From Adiantum capillus-veneris (taxonomy: Eukaryota; Streptophyta; Polypodiopsida; Polypodiales; Pteridaceae): DNA of 64,000 nt. The stretch covers positions 91,935,340 through 91,999,339 of the forward strand of contig CM043971.1 of the NCBI GenBank assembly GCA_014529385.2, read 5' to 3'. Below, piece after piece: positions 63,792 to 64,000 of the stretch. The number at the start of each line of letters is the position of its first letter. Positions within the stretch are counted from its first letter, which is position 1. Position numbers and translations under genes: made by a program. Below the pieces are notes generated by a model that had not been told where the DNA came from, did not search any database, and saw only the letters and a program-made list of their open reading frames with translations.

Positions 63792-64000
63792 ACTCCTTAC
63801 CTCACTCACCACCACTCAAAATCTCCCTAAAAATTCTACACACAAGCTCAATTCAAACTCCAAACGTCTTCACCTACAAGCCCTTGCCTGCCCGCAGACA
63901 CTACAAGGTGAGTCAAGGTGATCAACACTTGAAATCACGCTTGATGGTGACCAAAATATACAGGAAAACCATCAAAAACCCAAAAACTCCAGCCACAAAA
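63792..64000. other. Window end, nothing assigned
   Basis: C/A-rich sequence with no supported frame. It begins within a short (CACACTCACACAC)-like stretch near 63740-63780. Confidence 0.5.

Overview
This is nuclear DNA from a land plant with a large, repeat-rich genome. The evidence is an intron-bearing cinnamyl-alcohol-dehydrogenase-type gene with GT-AG introns, plant-type LTR retrotransposons primed by tRNA-iMet and tRNA-Asp, Mutator-like (MULE) elements, MITEs and very long (CT)n microsatellites. Several of the decayed gene families look more like those I associate with ferns, lycophytes or mosses than with flowering plants. That placement is inference, and the species cannot be named from sequence alone. 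Only one gene, the dehydrogenase, appears intact. Nearly every other coding stretch is broken by stops or frameshifts.

Layout, left to right. 0-11 kb: two convergent, decaying multi-exon genes. Gene A (+, 213-4353) is a DDE-transposase-like gene. Gene B (-, 4755-10816) encodes a charged and coiled-coil protein ending in an NIF/FCP1-type HAD phosphatase-like domain. Introns of both are packed with TTTGGTAC-type repeats that always read in the sense direction of the host gene. 11.2-14.7 kb: a wrecked LINE. 16.2-18.9 kb: the dehydrogenase gene (-, six exons, 353 codons), with two copies of one palindromic element in opposite orientation in introns 1 and 4. 19.1-21.9 kb: a MULE inserted about 200 bp upstream of its ATG, followed by a related non-autonomous element. 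22.95-28.21 kb: a complete Copia element with near-identical 303-bp LTRs and a 5-bp target duplication but a broken polyprotein.

28.2-41.3 kb: a small palindromic element, a truncated second Copia (-), a palindrome-bearing leader, a decayed Ty3/gypsy element (+) with a nested LTR element inside it, and an unrecognised ORF with a single amber stop. 42-45 kb: a second, different MULE-type transposase gene (-), followed by a non-autonomous TIR element. 46.9-50.6 kb: a decayed multi-exon gene (+) whose pieces suggest a ParB-like domain followed by a permuted DNA (N4/N6)-methyltransferase-like domain. 50.8-52.65 kb: two tandem arrays, of about 360-394 bp and about 73 bp. 54.5-58.5 kb: an unrecognised retroelement-like coding stretch (-) with a polypurine tract and LTR start at its 3' side and a palindrome-rich leader at its 5' side. 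60.97-64 kb: the 5' LTR, primer-binding site, hairpin-bearing leader and gag start of a Ty3/gypsy-like element (+) that runs off the window.

The most notable signals are: (1) the ParB-like plus DNA-methylase-like gene; (2) the convergent A/B pair with strand-tracking TTTGGTAC introns, possibly one two-gene mobile element; (3) inverted element copies bracketing exons 2-4 of the dehydrogenase; and (4) periodic palindromes or hairpins in retroelement leaders. Calls of protein families rest on motifs read by eye; no database search was possible.
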